Of a stretch of 64,000 bases of DNA, positions 13,706-28,750 are shown piece after piece. The DNA comes from Promerops cafer (Eukaryota; Chordata; Aves; Passeriformes; Nectariniidae). Positions within the stretch are counted from its first letter, which is position 1. Each line of letters opens with the position of its first letter. The stretch is from positions 1,299,090 through 1,363,089 of the forward strand of contig VZSE01015287.1 of assembly GCA_013398275.1 (NCBI GenBank), in the 5' to 3' direction. Position numbers and translations under genes: made by a program. Under the pieces are notes generated by a model. The model saw only the letters and a program-made list of their open reading frames with translations, did not search any database and was not told where the DNA came from.

Positions 13706-14467
13706 ATCTAGTTCAATATTTTTTCTCCAAAATATTGAATTTTGCTGGGTTAATAAGCAGAAATGAATGTTTCAGTAAAAGTATTGACGGATGTCTCAAA
13801 CTACACAGTCTCCTTTGAACTGACCCTCCCTTTTGATCCTGTACCTAAATAGCTAGTACACACTTCCCAAATGGGTGAGTTCTAGACTTAAATTTCTACA
13901 TTTAGTGAAGTCTATGGATTCAGGTTTAGCACTTTGATATGAAAATATTGTAGTGTGAATATATGCTACTATCCTCCTCCTCCTTGAAGCCATTTTTTGC
14001 ATATGGTAGGATTTATTATTTTTTTATAATTAATTTAATGGTATTATATAAATTTTCCTTGTATTTTGTTCAGTATCTACTTATTATATCTGGCAAAACA
14101 TGCCTAGTCTTCAAAATGCATCTTTTGACAAGTTAAATACCCCCGCCCTAACTCACACCTAGTAATTGTGTTCATTACCTTTTATCCAGTTGACGACTGA
14201 TGATAATTAATTGAAGCAGGAATGCTGTAGAGTGTATGGGTGGAACTGGAGGTCATATTTGTCTCTGGGCACTGCTGTTAAAGATAGTAAAATGGCCCTC
14301 CACTCACTTGGCTTCCCTGTGTTGATACTGTACAAATGACAAATAAACACTATTGATAAAGCAGGACCAATTTAAAGAGTGAAATCAACTCCTGGTGAGA
14401 GACAACCTTTCTTTTGATTGCAACAAAAGTAAGAAATGTGAGCATCTAGGACTGTGTGTCCCCTACC

Positions 14468-14557
14468 TTTTTCCTTTTTTTTCTTTTTTTCTTTTTTTTT
14501 TTTTTTTGGTGGTGGTTTTGTTTGTTGGTTTTGGTTTTGCTTTTGGTTTCTTTTGGT
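14468..14557. repeat. T-rich and GT-rich low-complexity tract
   Basis: T runs interrupted by single C bases pass into a GTTTT/GGTTTT-type segment. The 70-codon frame across it, rich in Phe and Leu, is an artefact of composition. Confidence 0.9.
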
Positions 14558-17500
14558 TGCAACTTCCTAACTTTCATTTTCTTCTTTCCATCCCATTTTT
14601 GGTGTGAGTGAAGGGCCTATATAAAGAACAATAAAATCCATCCCAGGCGACTCTGCTGGAATGATTTGGGCTAACTCAGCTGTGAGGTGTGGCACTGTGG
14701 AGGACTGAGAAGGAGGGAAAGGAATTAAATGTACTGAAAGTATTAGGAGACATGAATAGAACTTCAAGAATTACATATTCAAGGTACTGGGGAAGTGGTA
14801 ATCTTTACACCCCAATAGAATTCTTCAGAAATAAATCAGAGACACAACTTGTAACAGTTAAAGGAGAATAGCAGGAATATTGCTCTTGTCTTAATGACCA
14901 CCATGAAAACTTGATGGCCTCCATTCCCAGATGACAAGGGACCATTATTTTCAATGTTCTGTGCAGGATAAAAACGTTAAAACCTTAGCCCACTAAAGCT
15001 ATGTTAAGATTTATTATAAGAAGGTAATTTAAGTCATTTTGAAAATGTTCCAGGGGTTTAGATTAACAACCATTTCATTACTTACTACCTTTTCTAACTA
15101 GAATTTAATATATTGGTCCATTTAGGCACCAAGTGAGGCTGAGACTTTGCCATCATTTGTTTTTGAATGTCTGTTCTTGCTGAGGCTTACCTAAGCATGA
15201 ATGGTTTTTCTTGATTTTACATCATTAAATTTCATCTCCTAAACCTATTTGTGGCTTTCCAATTAGCATTTAGTCAATGCTCAGTTGACTGATATTTTGC
15301 TCCATAATTAAAAAAGACTTTGCTTAAAAATGATCATTCCATTACATTTTACTGATAACAAGGGGGAACAATGTATATAAACTGTATAACTGAGGAACAA
15401 TATACAAATTCAAATTAATTTAGATTATTTTTTCCAATGAAGATGATAAAATTTAATATCTTTCCAGTACCCATAGGGATTTGATTTCTGGAAAGATTTA
15501 ATTTGTAGAGTAAACAATTCCAGAAGTGCCTGTGTAAAGATGCAAAGGTACTGATAATGAGTCAAATTTATTAACAATAGCATCAGTAAAGATATAGTGA
15601 GTGTCTCAATCTTTATTTTACTTTCTAGAGGCATAAAGAAATTCTGCTTCTCACATCTCCTTTTTGAATTACTAGTAAATTTTCTGCATTGGCAATTTAA
15701 AGTAAGTAAAATTCAGGATTTTTTCAATGATAAAAAGCCCACTAAGATTTACATTATCTAAATGACCACTTTGCATATTTTAATTTAATCTACTCTCCTC
15801 AGTTATATCCAGTTAATCTACTTGATCTTTTAAATCAAGTATCAGGATGCATGATGAACAGAAGTCAATCCTTGACCTCCCATATGAATCTCCCAAAATG
15901 AAAATCTACGCCCGTATATTCCCTTTAAACTTTTATGATGTCACCTAGCTTATTTCAGGATTGAAATTACAGGGTTTAATGTATTCAAAGCTAATTATAA
16001 AGTCATTCTGCGACAGAACAGAGACAACCAAACCAGATGGAATCCATTACCAATCCTACTCCTGAGGCTGTCTGGTATTATTAAAATGTATAATATTTCC
16101 ATGTAGCAGTGTCTGTTGTAATCAGTTTCTGTCTAGGTACCACCACTAGAGCCCCTTCTATGAGCTCTCTGTAGAGGTTATCACTTCTCATTGCAGAAAT
16201 AGGTCTTGTCTCACTTGACTCTTTCATCTGAATTAAATGAAGAGTCAAAAATGAATCCAAAGACAGAAGGATGCTTAAAGAGCAACAAAACTGCAGAATA
16301 AATAGTTCTGGCTTTGTTGAAATGAAAACAAATAGGAAAGTTATGTTTAACAGCTGATAGAAAAGACAATAGTACTTTAGATGAACTCAGAAAGAAATTG
16401 TTTTTCATATGGAAGCCCCAAGTAAAAATTTGGAATTAAAAAACATTTCTTATTAGCATGGCTGCTTCCTCTCCCCCTGCTTCTTTCCTCTTATGGAAAA
16501 GAAAGAGTAGGGAAAGAGGACAATAAATACCACATATATTTTGAACGTCTCATAAGCATTCAAAATTCATTTGGGCAGAATGAAATGTATGTCACCATTA
16601 CTTATTCGGACAGAAGTTTTCTTAAACCATCTGCACTGCAAACTAGTGCACAGACATTATTGGGTTATGGCCTAATGTATCTCACCTCCAATCAAGGCTG
16701 GTTAGCTAAATATCACCCTAACCACTGCTAAATCACCTCCAGTGCAGAGCTGGCTTGGCTCCACAGGTCCTAGGGCTCGTGGAGGGGTCTGTTTACTTGC
16801 AAAACTCTGCATTAACGAAATAGCACAGGAATAGGACTAGATACCTCTGTGAAGGAGAAATTTCATCAGTATGAAATAAATTCCATTAGTTTGAAAAATT
16901 ATCAACATCAGATATGAAACTAAGCATAAAATTGCACTTTTAATTATCTTAATAGGAAACATAACCAACATGTTTACAGGGATATTGATTATTCTCATTT
17001 ATTGTTGTAAGTTTCACAGCTGAAGAACAGGCTCTCAGGACTGAAGATATGGAAAATGCAATTTATAATTTATAAATTAAGATAATGATGACTTAAATTT
17101 CCTGTCTCAACCTTATGTTGCTCCCCATTGTACATCACTCACACTTGAGCAATTCTCCTGGTTCCTGCTGTCAGCTTATTGGACAAAGTCAGAAGAGCTT
17201 CAAGTTGCTTATTTTGATCTATAGTCCATTTTATCTAAAATTCATACTGTATATACTTTCCAAATTAGATCATTAGTTAAAGAAATTTAGAAGCAATTTA
17301 TCAAATACTGTAAAATAACACAGTAAATTCTTAGTGAACAACTGCTAAAAATATCACTGTTAAAAGGGCATAAATGGCGCTAGAAATTGATCCCGTTTAA
17401 ACAGAGTTGGAGGTTAGTCCCTTTTCTTGAAGAATAGGTACAGTGGACTCGAGATTCCTGAGGCTCATATTGGATTCAACCATGAAGTCTTTATTTCTAG

Positions 17501-19240
17501 GCAAGTCTCACCATGTGGACCTCGTATAGAAAAATCTGCCTCCTGCTCTGGTGTGTCAGTGCCTGCCCTCAGGAAAGGATTTAGAGTTCTGAACAAGTGG
17601 GTGGAAATGCTCACTGTGATTTCTTAAGCTGGAGCTTCTATTTAGATGCCATCTGATATTTCCTGCAATCCAGACTGAAGCAGCACCCTCTCCAGCAGCT
17701 GAGTTGCAGTGCAATATCTTCTAGCCTTTGTGTGGGAAGAAAACGTGCTTCATTAAGAAGTTGCAATCCAAGGTGCGACTTCAAACCTGGCTAACTTCAT
17801 GTGGGATCACTTCAGCACAAAAACCCCTCACACCTGAAAGCAAGGGAAAAAAAATCCCAACTCTAAACTTTGTCTTCAAGGAGGAAATTTTCTAACAGGG
17901 TAGTTTTTTCCAAATTACATCCAGGAAAGTATGTTATAGCTGCCCCTAAAAAGACTGCAACAGCACCCAGGTTGAGTTTGTTTGTGTAATCACCTCTCCA
18001 AAGACTTAGCTCTTCATTCATCCATCCAAGATGGGAACGTGTAATACTACCCAAGAATCACATACTCCTGGGTTTCAGGCTGCTTTAAAGTTCTGCAGTT
18101 GAGACAGACTCACCAGCTCAAGGTGCTTCTCCACCCCCTGACCATAGCAGGGAGCTAGACAAACTAGTTCAACCTAGAAGCCTCACTCTTGCATAGCAAA
18201 CTTAGGAAAGATGAATCCCAACTTGACTGCATTGAGGCATATCTAGAAATTTCTCCTCCATCTAATGCTGAGTGTGGAAACACAGAGAGTGAGGGAAAAA
18301 TATTTTAGCAGTAGGTATGAATCAAGCTGTGCTCCGTAAATCCTAAAATTATTGTTCAAAATAAGAAAGCTTTCTGTGTTTTAGCAATACAAAAATAATT
18401 ATTCAGCTAAAATGGAATGAAAACCAGCTGGTTTCTCTAGTTGCACATTATTGGATTTCTCACTTATGAACTCTAAAACGAATGTATGCAACAAAGCAGA
18501 CCAACTGAGCAGAGTTCAGTATGAGGCCTATGACAAACAGATCCCTTGCCCTTCTTATCAAGCAGATGGAAGACAGGTAGCACTAAAAAAAAACTAATAG
18601 GGGAAACTAACAGATTAATGTGGTAAAAATTCCTGCATTTGCAGCACTAATGTGTTTATTGGCAGAGATGCAAAAATGCATATAACCTACTTTCAATTTC
18701 CCAGAGCACAACTGATTTAATGCTGTCATGTTGCTCAGGGTAACAGACTCCCACCTAGGAGTCCTCCCACGTCACAAGATCAATGGGACCCTGGAAGTTA
18801 CAACAGAAAGAAATTATAATGTGCACCAAATTGTTGGAGCTGATAAAGAAAACACATTTGCCCTTCATGTATTTTTAAAGAGGTTCTTTTTCATTATGAC
18901 TTGTAAATGGTTCCTCTGTGAACTGCACAGATAAAATTAAAATAGGCTTTTTTGCCCCCAGTTTTTGGAAATCTGCATGTCTTCTGTCCCAAGGATGTTA
19001 ATATTTAAGGATTATAGACTAAACTAGTCCACTTTCCTGCTTTGAGTCAAGGTCAAGTATAACTGAGCAGCCCCTGACAGATGTTTTCTTCCTGTGTTAA
19101 TCATAAAAACATTCAGAACAGAGATTCAACATCTTCCCAAGCTACCTTGATCCCATTTGACAATCCTTACAGTTAAAAATGTTTTCTAATATTTTATCTT
19201 ATTAACCATTAAAGGAAATTTAAACTGGTTTTTCTTTTGC

Positions 19241-19257
19241 TTTTTTTTTTTTTTTTT
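19241..19257. repeat. Poly(T) tract, 17 T
   Basis: An uninterrupted run of 17 T. It is a simple homopolymer with no recognisable element attached. Confidence 0.95.
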
Positions 19258-22200
19258 CCCCTAGTCCTGTGTTCTATGACTCTGGAATGTTACTAATTAC
19301 TGTTTTCTTGGTCGACATTTCACATGTTTGAATTTTTTTATTGCCCTTGCTCCAATTTCCTTCCTAATGTTTTTATCCTACCTTTCCCTCTGCAGCCTTA
19401 ACAATCTCATTCTTCGATTCAGATAATTTACAAATTTCCTTTCTTACTGATTTCCCCTGAGTTTGCATTAAATCACTGAAAAATGTTTGAAACTGTTCTT
19501 ATATACAAGAAAGAACTTGGAATAGAATAATGACTGTCTTAACAGTAACCCAGTGACATCTGGCTTTAATGGGAAAAGCAACCAAGTTGGAAAGATATTT
19601 CCCGAATTTGTAGTTCTCCACTTTAGGATTCTGTAACATTCTGTTCATCTAGTTAATTCTCAATTAGAGGTTATACATTTTTCCTGGATGTGATATCTCC
19701 ATTTGATTACTAAGAAAAATCACGTTACTGGTATGACCATTTCTCCAGTTTACCCACATCATTTGAATTGAATCTGATCCTTCAGAGATTTTTAAGCCTT
19801 TTACAGCTAAATATTATGCAGAGATTTTGCAAGTATGAACCCTATTTTATCATCCAAACATCCCACCAGATCTGTCCTTCTGATTTGACAACAAAGCATT
19901 GATAACTACACTGAGAATATTGGTTTCCAACTATTTGTGCACGGAATTATTAGCAGTTTATTCTTTTCTGTTTTTCCTGACTTGCCCACTGCAACATTGG
20001 ATAGAACTGTGTCCAGAGGGCTGCTGGGATCAAGAAGCTGCAATCATCTCCCTGGAATTCACAGACCAGTAATCCCATCAACGGATTACACTGCTCTGAC
20101 ATTAGCTGCTCTTGACAAATTCATATTGGCGGGTTATAAATACCTCTTAGGTGAATAACTATGTTTCTGCATAGGTTCAGGAACCAATGTTAAGTGAACT
20201 GTTCTGTAAATCCATCACGCTTGTTTTCTCCAAGTTTTATCTAAGTAAGTTTTACCTAAGATGAGCATATGTCTTATCTCTACACCAGAGATGTACTAAG
20301 TACCAGATGTACCTGATGTACTGGTATTAACAATAATAAGAGTGTCAGGCCAAAACTGAACATTTCTATCTAAAGCGTTAAAGCAGAAAAATTGCTGAAA
20401 TTCTTTGTGCCACTCATCATGTTTTCAGGCTTAGTCAAATAAGTATTGTTTCTTTAAAAAATGATATATTTATTAAATCATTTAAAAATAACTTTTATAT
20501 TGCCAGCTGAAATGCTTTCTGCATGTTAGGCTTTAGGACATTTTTTCACACCTACCCTGTTTTCTGAATTGATTTAAATGGTTCCCTTTTATTGATTTTC
20601 AGGTCATTTTCAGGTAACTATAATATCTTAACATCTTACTAAAGAAATGTAGGAAATTGGAATATTAGGCTGTTTCTTTATTTAACCAATTTCAAAACTA
20701 TTTTTTTATTTAAAAAAAATCTCCAAATTAGTGTGGAAGTAACCTTCCACTACAAGGCTCAAATGCAGACAGAGGGAGGAGGACCAATTAATTTGAAATG
20801 ATGACAGAAAAAATGCAGCAATTTAATCATGTGCCTAATATATTCTGAATAAATATATAAAAATATATTTTTTATGTTAGAAATCAGTGGAATTAATATC
20901 AAAATTATTGCAATTTCTGAATTAAAACACTTAAGTCTACAACAAAATAATATTGGTACAACAAACAATGCCAAGATGGAAACTAATTTTTTTTTCTTAT
21001 TCCTTCAGCTTGGCTTGAAACCCTAACCACTGCCATACAAACAAGGGACCATATAATGACAAATTGTGATAAAGAGCAAATTTCTGTTAACTGTTTACAG
21101 AAACAGTGCTCTAAGGCATCTACTGTGAAGCAGTTTAAATTAGTGTCACTTTCTTTAACTTCCTAATGTTTGTTCTCGTAATCTTATTAATTAAGCATGA
21201 TCTTCTCTATACATACATGTGTAACTGTGTATGCACTGACAGTGCATGTAAAACTAGGCTCTGGCTAACAGTTAAAATGTGATGCCTCAGAGCTTAAAAT
21301 TCTATTTCCTTAAAAAATTAAGATACATGTAGATATCTTAATTATTAATTATTTATATATTTTATATGAAATATAACTAATTTCCAATTAATTTTAAAGT
21401 TTCCAGGCTGTAATTTTCCAAGACAGCAATTGGAAGTAAGCTCAATTTTGTTAAAAATTTTCCTCTAGAACAGGAAACATTAGAAACAAAACAGGAAACA
21501 GGAAACTATTATCAGATAATATGTACTCCTCTAACAAAAAATGTCATTATACACTAAGATACCTATATACTTTGAAAGATAGAAATGAGGCACCCTTAGA
21601 GTTACAGATACACTTAGTTAATGGTATGAAAATGTATCCAAATATATAATTTACTCAAAACAAAAAAATCTCTGTTCATAGTCAGCCGTGTGGCAAGTAG
21701 CCATCCTTATGACCTGGCTTCTTATTCACTGTGTTGAATTGTTACTGATGCAGGTCTTTATGAATGGAAAGAGTAAATTTGATGTTTTCTTCAGTCACTT
21801 CCTTCAGCTGTCCTTAGACCATGACTCTGCTTCTAAATATAGTGTGATTCATAAGATCTTTGCATTGATTGGTTCTCATTCCCAGGATAGTGCCTTGCTT
21901 CTGTTCTGCTAACCCTTTCTATGACCATTACTTCACATTACTTCATTAATCATTTCTACCTGCTCTCTCTTGGCAGACTAACCTCAATAAAACCTATCAC
22001 AAGGGCAGCCTACCTTGCTTGCTGCACCTGCTAGATACACATATCAGAATAAGGAAGTTTTTCTGTGTTTTACATTCTACATTTTTTAAAAAAACCCTTT
22101 TGCTGAATATTATTTTCACAAATTTATAGGAACAATATCACAATCTCCCAGTACAAGGTGTATTTCTTTCTATACATTACTCATTAATACTCCAATTTGA

Positions 22201-22689
22201 TTTTTTCCAACAAAATATTTAAAGGACACATCAGGTTTTCTTCTCCTTAATTCTTAATTACTGTTTCTATTTACTTTGTCCTTATTCTGGACATTCTATT
22301 CTAGAATCCAGGCAACTAGAGTAGGGAAATAAAAGAAGTTTTGTTAGGCTGCTTTATTTGTGAGAAACCCTTGGTTGGTAACTGGGTGCCAGAAGCCTGT
22401 ACTTCAAGGAATTTTATAAAAGTTAAGACAGTTGTGATCTCTCACACATATGGACATGCAAAATTTCCTATTTTACTCTAGTCAGGCTTCCCTGAGTTGT
22501 CCTGATATGTCAGATTAGATAACGTTTCCAGACCATTGAGTCCTAATAATGGAAGTTTATGATGTCCTTTGTGCCTCCCTGTCAGGTTCATACCAGTGAA
22601 AACATACCTTTCTTTCAATAAACATCTATAATGTTTTTTCACATCACAAACTTTCTCTTTGAAACTATATGTGATAATCCCCATAGCTT

Positions 22690-22745
22690 TTAATTAAATT
22701 AAAATATATAAAAATTATAATTAAAATATATAATTATATTATAAA
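22690..22745. repeat. Nearly pure A+T segment
   Basis: About 55 bp made almost only of A and T with repeated AATTAAA and ATATATA words, partly self-complementary. It is low-complexity DNA with no assigned function. Confidence 0.8.
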
Positions 22746-25700
22746 CTTTGAATTTAATGTTAGGGTATAAGATCTGTATTGGCATAGTATCACCTGCTTC
22801 TGAAATTCTGGAATTTTTTTACTGGTTTTGGTGGGGTTTTTTGCTTTTGTGTTCTTTTTGTATTTGTTTTTGTTTTAATAAACACCTCTTTAAAAGGGCA
22901 CTTTGTTACTATAAGGTTAGGTCTAGTTTCTATCTTGTGACCTATGGATGTATTTAAAAGTAAAGGGCATAGCACTACATTCCCCAAGATGGATGACAGA
23001 TGATGGATGATTCGTGGTGTGAGACAGAATACATCACACAATCAGACTGCCAACCTTACTCCTTTGTGCTCAACTTTATTTTTTTTAAAGAGGAGGAGAT
23101 GGAATTTGGGTATGGGAAGTTTGCCCTGTGATTTTTTACTAACCACAGACAAATATCACATGTTTGCTGTTCATGCACGTACCAATATCCCATGATGAGA
23201 CAATGGGCTGAATAACACAGGACAGGGAAAGTGATTGAAGAAGTCCCCCAGGAACTTAGAGAATAACAGGTAGGTCAATATTAGAAAATTGTACAGTCTG
23301 ATAAGGGGAATACTTTAGCACTTGTAGTTTATCATAATCTGTGCCACATTTGGTTGTTATGTTCATTTGGCTAACAGCTTCTTAGACAACATGGTAAGCA
23401 AGTAAATTTTGTTTACTTTAACCCTTGCATTCTGGCGCAGACGGGAATCATCATCAAGCTTTGCTCTATTTAGGAATACAAGTATAGCATATAGTAAAAA
23501 ATATCAGAACTCATGACAATTGTATGTATTTGAGTATAAATTCAGTTTCAGATCTTTTTATTAACATCAGTTGCAGTACCCTAAAGAGAAACAGACATGT
23601 AATATACAATTAAACAGATGCATTCATATGTTAGAGGAAGCCTACATTACAAGAGTGAAAGTCCCAAAGAAGAGTATCATGTTGGCCTCTAAAGATTAAC
23701 ATGAGTTATGTGCTAATCATAAATCTTTATTTTCTGCAGGAAATTCAGTTAATCAAATTTTTTGTCTTTGTATGAGCTGACTCTTGGTCCCTGTTAACTG
23801 AAATGTATATATTTTCTTCTGCATTAAGTCAACTGAAAAAGTATTTAACAAGGGATTACTTTCATTCCTCACCTCCATGTACATATATATCTACACCACA
23901 TGTACAAAGACACATTTCCCTGTACATGTGCACATATATATATATATACATTTCTGAGTTGAGAGCACATGTATCTTTAAAATATTATTTTTATTTATTT
24001 TGGAAGTCTAAAGAGTGAATTTGAAAATGTAACTTCAGTTCTCATCTCACCTATTTTGTTTACTACCATGGAGTGGTTCAAAGTGCATCCTTCTACAAGA
24101 GATCCTAAACAACTCTTCATTCAGCTATAATGGTAATGTTTCAAGAGTTCCTGTGGCCATTTCTGTATTGTGCTCAGCTATTCCAAATAATTAAAGGAGT
24201 AAGACAGATTGGCACTCAGCAACAGCCAAGGGAGGAAAGGTTTGGGGAAAAAAAAAAATCTTGCTAGAGATTTGAGCAGATTTCATATAGAAACAAGCTT
24301 GGTAGGAGAAACAGAAAATGGAAAACTGCTTCTGCAGAAGTAACCTGGCCACAAGGGAAGACAGTGGTTCAGTTGCCTGTTTTTGCTATAACCAAAGAGA
24401 ATTGTAAATTGATTGAGCTTTCAGATGTGCTCAGGTAAAGGCCATTGTTAATTCTGCAATAATTTCTTCTCATTTTTTACAGTCTACTGTGACATGCAGT
24501 GCTAATTATTTCTTGGAATGTGGAGTTTTCCTGAGAATAAAGTTTATGCAGACCAGAAAAATAGGCACCTGCTGCTCTCATCAAATCCTGCAGTTATTTG
24601 TCAACTGTTTCTGCAAATCCATTATATATACAAAAGAAAGCACCACTGACAGAACAAAATAGCAGACCAAAAAGAGAAACAAAGGTACCATTTTGGCAGT
24701 CAAACAGCATTCATTTATTTCCCATTTATCATCATGTAGCTTGACTCCAAGTGTTTGGCTAAAGAAGCAAACTCAAACTGAGTCATAATATAGAATCTTA
24801 TTCCTATACACATTCAGGAGTACATGGAGCATTCCTCTTTTCCTCCACCATCATCATCATCAGCAAGCAGCTTTTGCTCTTTACTACTTCATTGTGACAT
24901 CACATAACTTGCATTAAACCTATTTTATAAACTCTCTCACCATTGTCAAAAGTTTACTTTATTTCCAAACTGCTTTGACAATACAGTGAATGGACACATT
25001 GTCTGTGGTACTTTATACTGCAGACAAAAGTCCCCTAGTTCAGAAAGATGAGATTATCAACATTAAGAAGCAAATGTGACTAAGTGGGTTTGTGTATATA
25101 TCCCTAGAGTACTTATTTCAGCATGACTGGCCTACAGTCATGTAGTCATGATACTTCAAACAAGAGATGAAAATCTGGAATATCTGCTGGAGATTTTACA
25201 ACCTGATATTGTGTGCGCACTTAGTTCATTGAATTCAAGCTGCACAATATTTTGTGAATTTACAATTGTGTTACATAGGAAGGGCTTTAATTTAAAATAT
25301 TTTGGAGACTTAGTTAAGGTTTACCATGTTTGCATCTTATGGAACCATCTTTTTTTTGTCCTTCCTTTTTAGCACGTACTATCTGGAGATCTCTGCCATT
25401 TGACATTATACCTTTGTGTGTCATATCTCTTGTTTGCTACCAACACAGAGAGTTTTCTGAACTCTGGTCTTGCCTTTTCTTTTAGTTTTTCTCATTTTTA
25501 TTTAAGGGGATTTTTAAAGATCTTTTTTACTTCCGTTTTTTTTTTCTGCATCTGTTTCATGAACCAATTCTTGTCTGACATAATTTCATGTTAGTATCTC
25601 CAAATGAGAACTATCTATGAGATCAACTAGTAGCTGAATTGTGTCCAAAACCATCTTGGCTGCCTTCTGAAAGTATTTTGCATAAATTTGCTGTCAGCTG

Positions 25701-26585
25701 AAGTTCTACTTGGCTAAAACCTCTCTTAATCTCTCCCACACGAATCTTTCCTTCCTAACTTTCTCAACTGTTATGTCATCCTTCTGCTGGCATTTAAAAC
25801 TCTTTCTGTCTCAGAGAGCTTTCTGGATTTTCATGACTGGGATACATTTCATTTCATCTTCTGTAAAACCTCTCACTCCTCTCTAGCCTAGATTCTTTTT
25901 ACTCTAAGTCTCTGATGGTACAGCTGTCCTTTCTCTGGACTCAGAAGTGTCTTATTGCCCTCCTCACCTCATGTTCAGAATCATGTATTCATGTTTGCCT
26001 ACTCAAATCTGGAATAAATATTTTAGTAGAACTAGGATAGATCCTTCTAGTTAATAATTTAAATGTTTCCTTTGAGAATCACGAGTGAAATAAAATAATG
26101 ATAGAATGGATTTTCTGAAATGGTTTTGTGTGTTTTCTATCATATTTCAGTCAACCTCATCTGTGACTGACATTGCTCATATGATTCTCCCAGTCCTCCT
26201 CGCCAATGCACACCAGTCTTCTTCATTTGCAATTTCATCTGGACTCAAAGAAATTCGCCAAAGTCTTCTTTTCCTTAGAGCCATTAAACTGTCTAATTAA
26301 TATCTGCCAAGGTCATTAATAATTTTTCAACATACAGTGACTTGTGAAAAAACAAACAAACAAAAGACTAAAATAGGCCAAGGTAAAACAAACCTAGTAA
26401 GCAAACACCCTGAACTGCATGAGAGATGTTGAAAGCTTCCTGTCACAGAGAAACATCACAGAAATTTTAACCCAAGTAATTTAATAAAATTAGCAATAAA
26501 AAAAGCAGAACAAAAGCAAGAAATTGACTTCAAATACTGCTTCAATTTATAGCTATCTCTTACATATTGTAGAGCATGTTTTTGT

Positions 26586-26894
26586 TGTGATTTACCCCAG
26601 CTGGCAACTAAGTGCCATGAAAGATTTCACTCCTGGTGGGATGGAGAGAAGAATTGGGAAGAGGTAAAACTTATGGATTGAAATACAAACAGTGATGAAC
26701 CATACCCTTGTTCACCACCACCGACTGCAGCCAGTAGCCAAGCAGTGGTCATCAGCTCCCCCAGCTTACGTACTGAACACAACACTGTGTGCTATGGAAT
26801 ATCCCTCTGGCTAGGTCAGGCCAGCTGCCCTGGCCATGCTCCCTCCCAGCTTCTTGGGCAACTGCTCACGGGCAGAGCATGGGAAACTGAAAAG
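26586..26894 (+). mobile_element. Avian endogenous retrovirus LTR fragment, internally deleted
   Basis: This begins TGTGATTTACCCCAGCTGG, a start motif of a bird ERV LTR family. It continues with GGCAACTAAGTGCCA, a CCTGGTGGGATGG block, then CTATGGAATATCCCTCTGGC near 26792, CAGCTGCCCTGGCCATGC near 26822, CTCCCAGCTTCTTGGGCA near 26844 and GCATGGGAAACTGAAAAG at the end. Segments usual between the first and second halves are missing, and so is the 3' portion, leaving about 309 bp. It shares the GTCAGCTG-CCTGGC-CTCCC region with the LTR at 12763-13325, so the two are related but not close copies. No internal retroviral coding is seen. Confidence 0.82.
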
Positions 26895-28724
26895 AATCAG
26901 GAACTGAAAAGAGAGTTTCTGTTTTCTGATGTAATGCTATGAGCCAGAAGAGAACATTTAAGTGACTAACGTCTTTTACTCCAATTATTTGTCACATTAC
27001 TGAGAGGATGACTGACTCAGTCATTCCATCAATTCTTTCTGGATGAACACCAATCAATGTAATTGCTGAATGAACTTTACTTTCAGCATAAAGTTCACCT
27101 TGAAGAAACCTTATTCTTTCCACAAAACAAATTGCAAGGTTCTCTTCTTACTCCATCTTAAGAATGTACTAAGTAGCATGCTGGAAGCAAAAGCTAAGAG
27201 TTATAGCTTTGTTTGGTATTCTGTTTGCTGAAATGGGATATCCCTCAGGCTGCTTTATAACCCAGATGAGGAAGTGATATCCCTAAGTGAAAAAGAACTT
27301 CTACTGAACTTCAACTGTAGCAACATACAGCTTACACAATACTAGAAATGACTTCTTGTTTTCACACTAAAGTTCAGTGATTCCTTTCTGCTTAGAAAGG
27401 CTTCAAAATATGTTTTCTGCTTTAAGCAGCTTACATTAAGAGGCCAGGTATAGCCATGACCAGCTTCTAGAACTTATCATCTAGGCTCCACAGCTCATTA
27501 TGGAAACACACTTCACTGAATGCACATCTAGTTTCTCATCAGATTTCAGAGCCCTGTGAGAGACACGGAAACAAACTTTGAAGTCCAAACAAGGAACGGA
27601 TTCCTCAATTCTGATTTGAGGAAGGAGTCATCAGTTAACTGAGACTACTTTATGTGTGAAGACTGATAATGTAACCTGCTAAGAGAGGCTTTCTTGTGAT
27701 GTCCTTCACCATGACCTGACCCGAAAGTCCTGTAGCACTTCTTGCATCCTGGTGTCTGAGAACAAATCACTTGCTCCATCATTGTTTCAGTAGGATTCAG
27801 AAAAACTTCAAAACTTACACTTGATAAACTGCCTTTTTAAATGAAATATATCTTTATACGTTTCATATTTATGTGTTAAACATTATATAAAATTTCGTAT
27901 TTAATTTCAATATTTTCCTAAATCTAAAGCTATTTAGAATCTCTCCTTCAAAAGAGAAGACAACATAACAAAAGTAGGATATTTTTGTTAACATCCTTTC
28001 ACATCAAGGAAAGGGTGCAGAAGTAAATTCTTCTATGACAATTTAAATAATCTGTCTTTCTCAGTAAGATACTGACATGTCTTAACAATTTTGATACAAG
28101 CCTATGTTATTTCACTGTCCCATCTTAAACTAATAGACAAGAAGGGCACAAGAAGAGTGACATTTTCTTTGTTTTGATTTATGCTTTTACTGCTGTATGG
28201 AAACTTAATCCAACTGGATTTAGTACATCACCTGAGAAAAGCATTTCAAAGCAATCTTTTTCCTGTGAAATCTAATCAGATGTTTACAGACTGTCACTGA
28301 CAATTATGGCAATTACCAGTTTATGACAAGGCTGATAAACAAATTGTTGTACAAAGTCAGAAGAAAAGCCTCAATGATCTGACTCGAGGCCACGTAATTA
28401 GAGAGATCTGCCTCAAAGTCTTGTTTTAGGATGACCAATAAAAAGAAACTTAAAAATGCAGCTCAACAATCTGGAGCATTTTGAAAGTAAGGTCAAAAAG
28501 GAAACATTTTCTTCAAGGTTATTAAAAATAAATAAATGTTGCAGATGGTCACTAGGATTAATTTAAAATTAGCAGAGAATTTAATGAGACACACAAGAAA
28601 AGTATTAAATAAATCTTCTTCTTCATCTTAGCATTTAGAAGCATTTAAAATGGTTCCCTGTGACTTTTCCAAGGTATGTAATTTCAGACAACTTGAGCCC
28701 CTCAGGAAACCCTTCACATTTTAT

Positions 28725-28750
28725 TTATTATGTAAATAAATACATAATAA
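28725..28750. repeat. Perfect 10-bp-arm inverted repeat
   Basis: TTATTATGTA (28725-28734) and TACATAATAA (28741-28750) flank a 6-nt centre. In AT-rich DNA such a match is not surprising. No function is inferred. Confidence 0.75.

Larger units (their letters stand above)
13710..26585. other. 13-kb AT-rich non-coding stretch
   Basis: I recognise no gene or interspersed repeat here. The stretch holds homopolymer and low-complexity tracts (listed separately) and very AT-rich segments such as 21320-21400 and 22690-22745. There is a small cluster of related motifs at 20289-20326 (two GATGTAC-type repeats and a TACCAG/CTGGTA pair) and a short ACAGGAA repeat at 21470-21506. Open frames reach only about 80 codons on either strand and look random. 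Confidence 0.6.
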
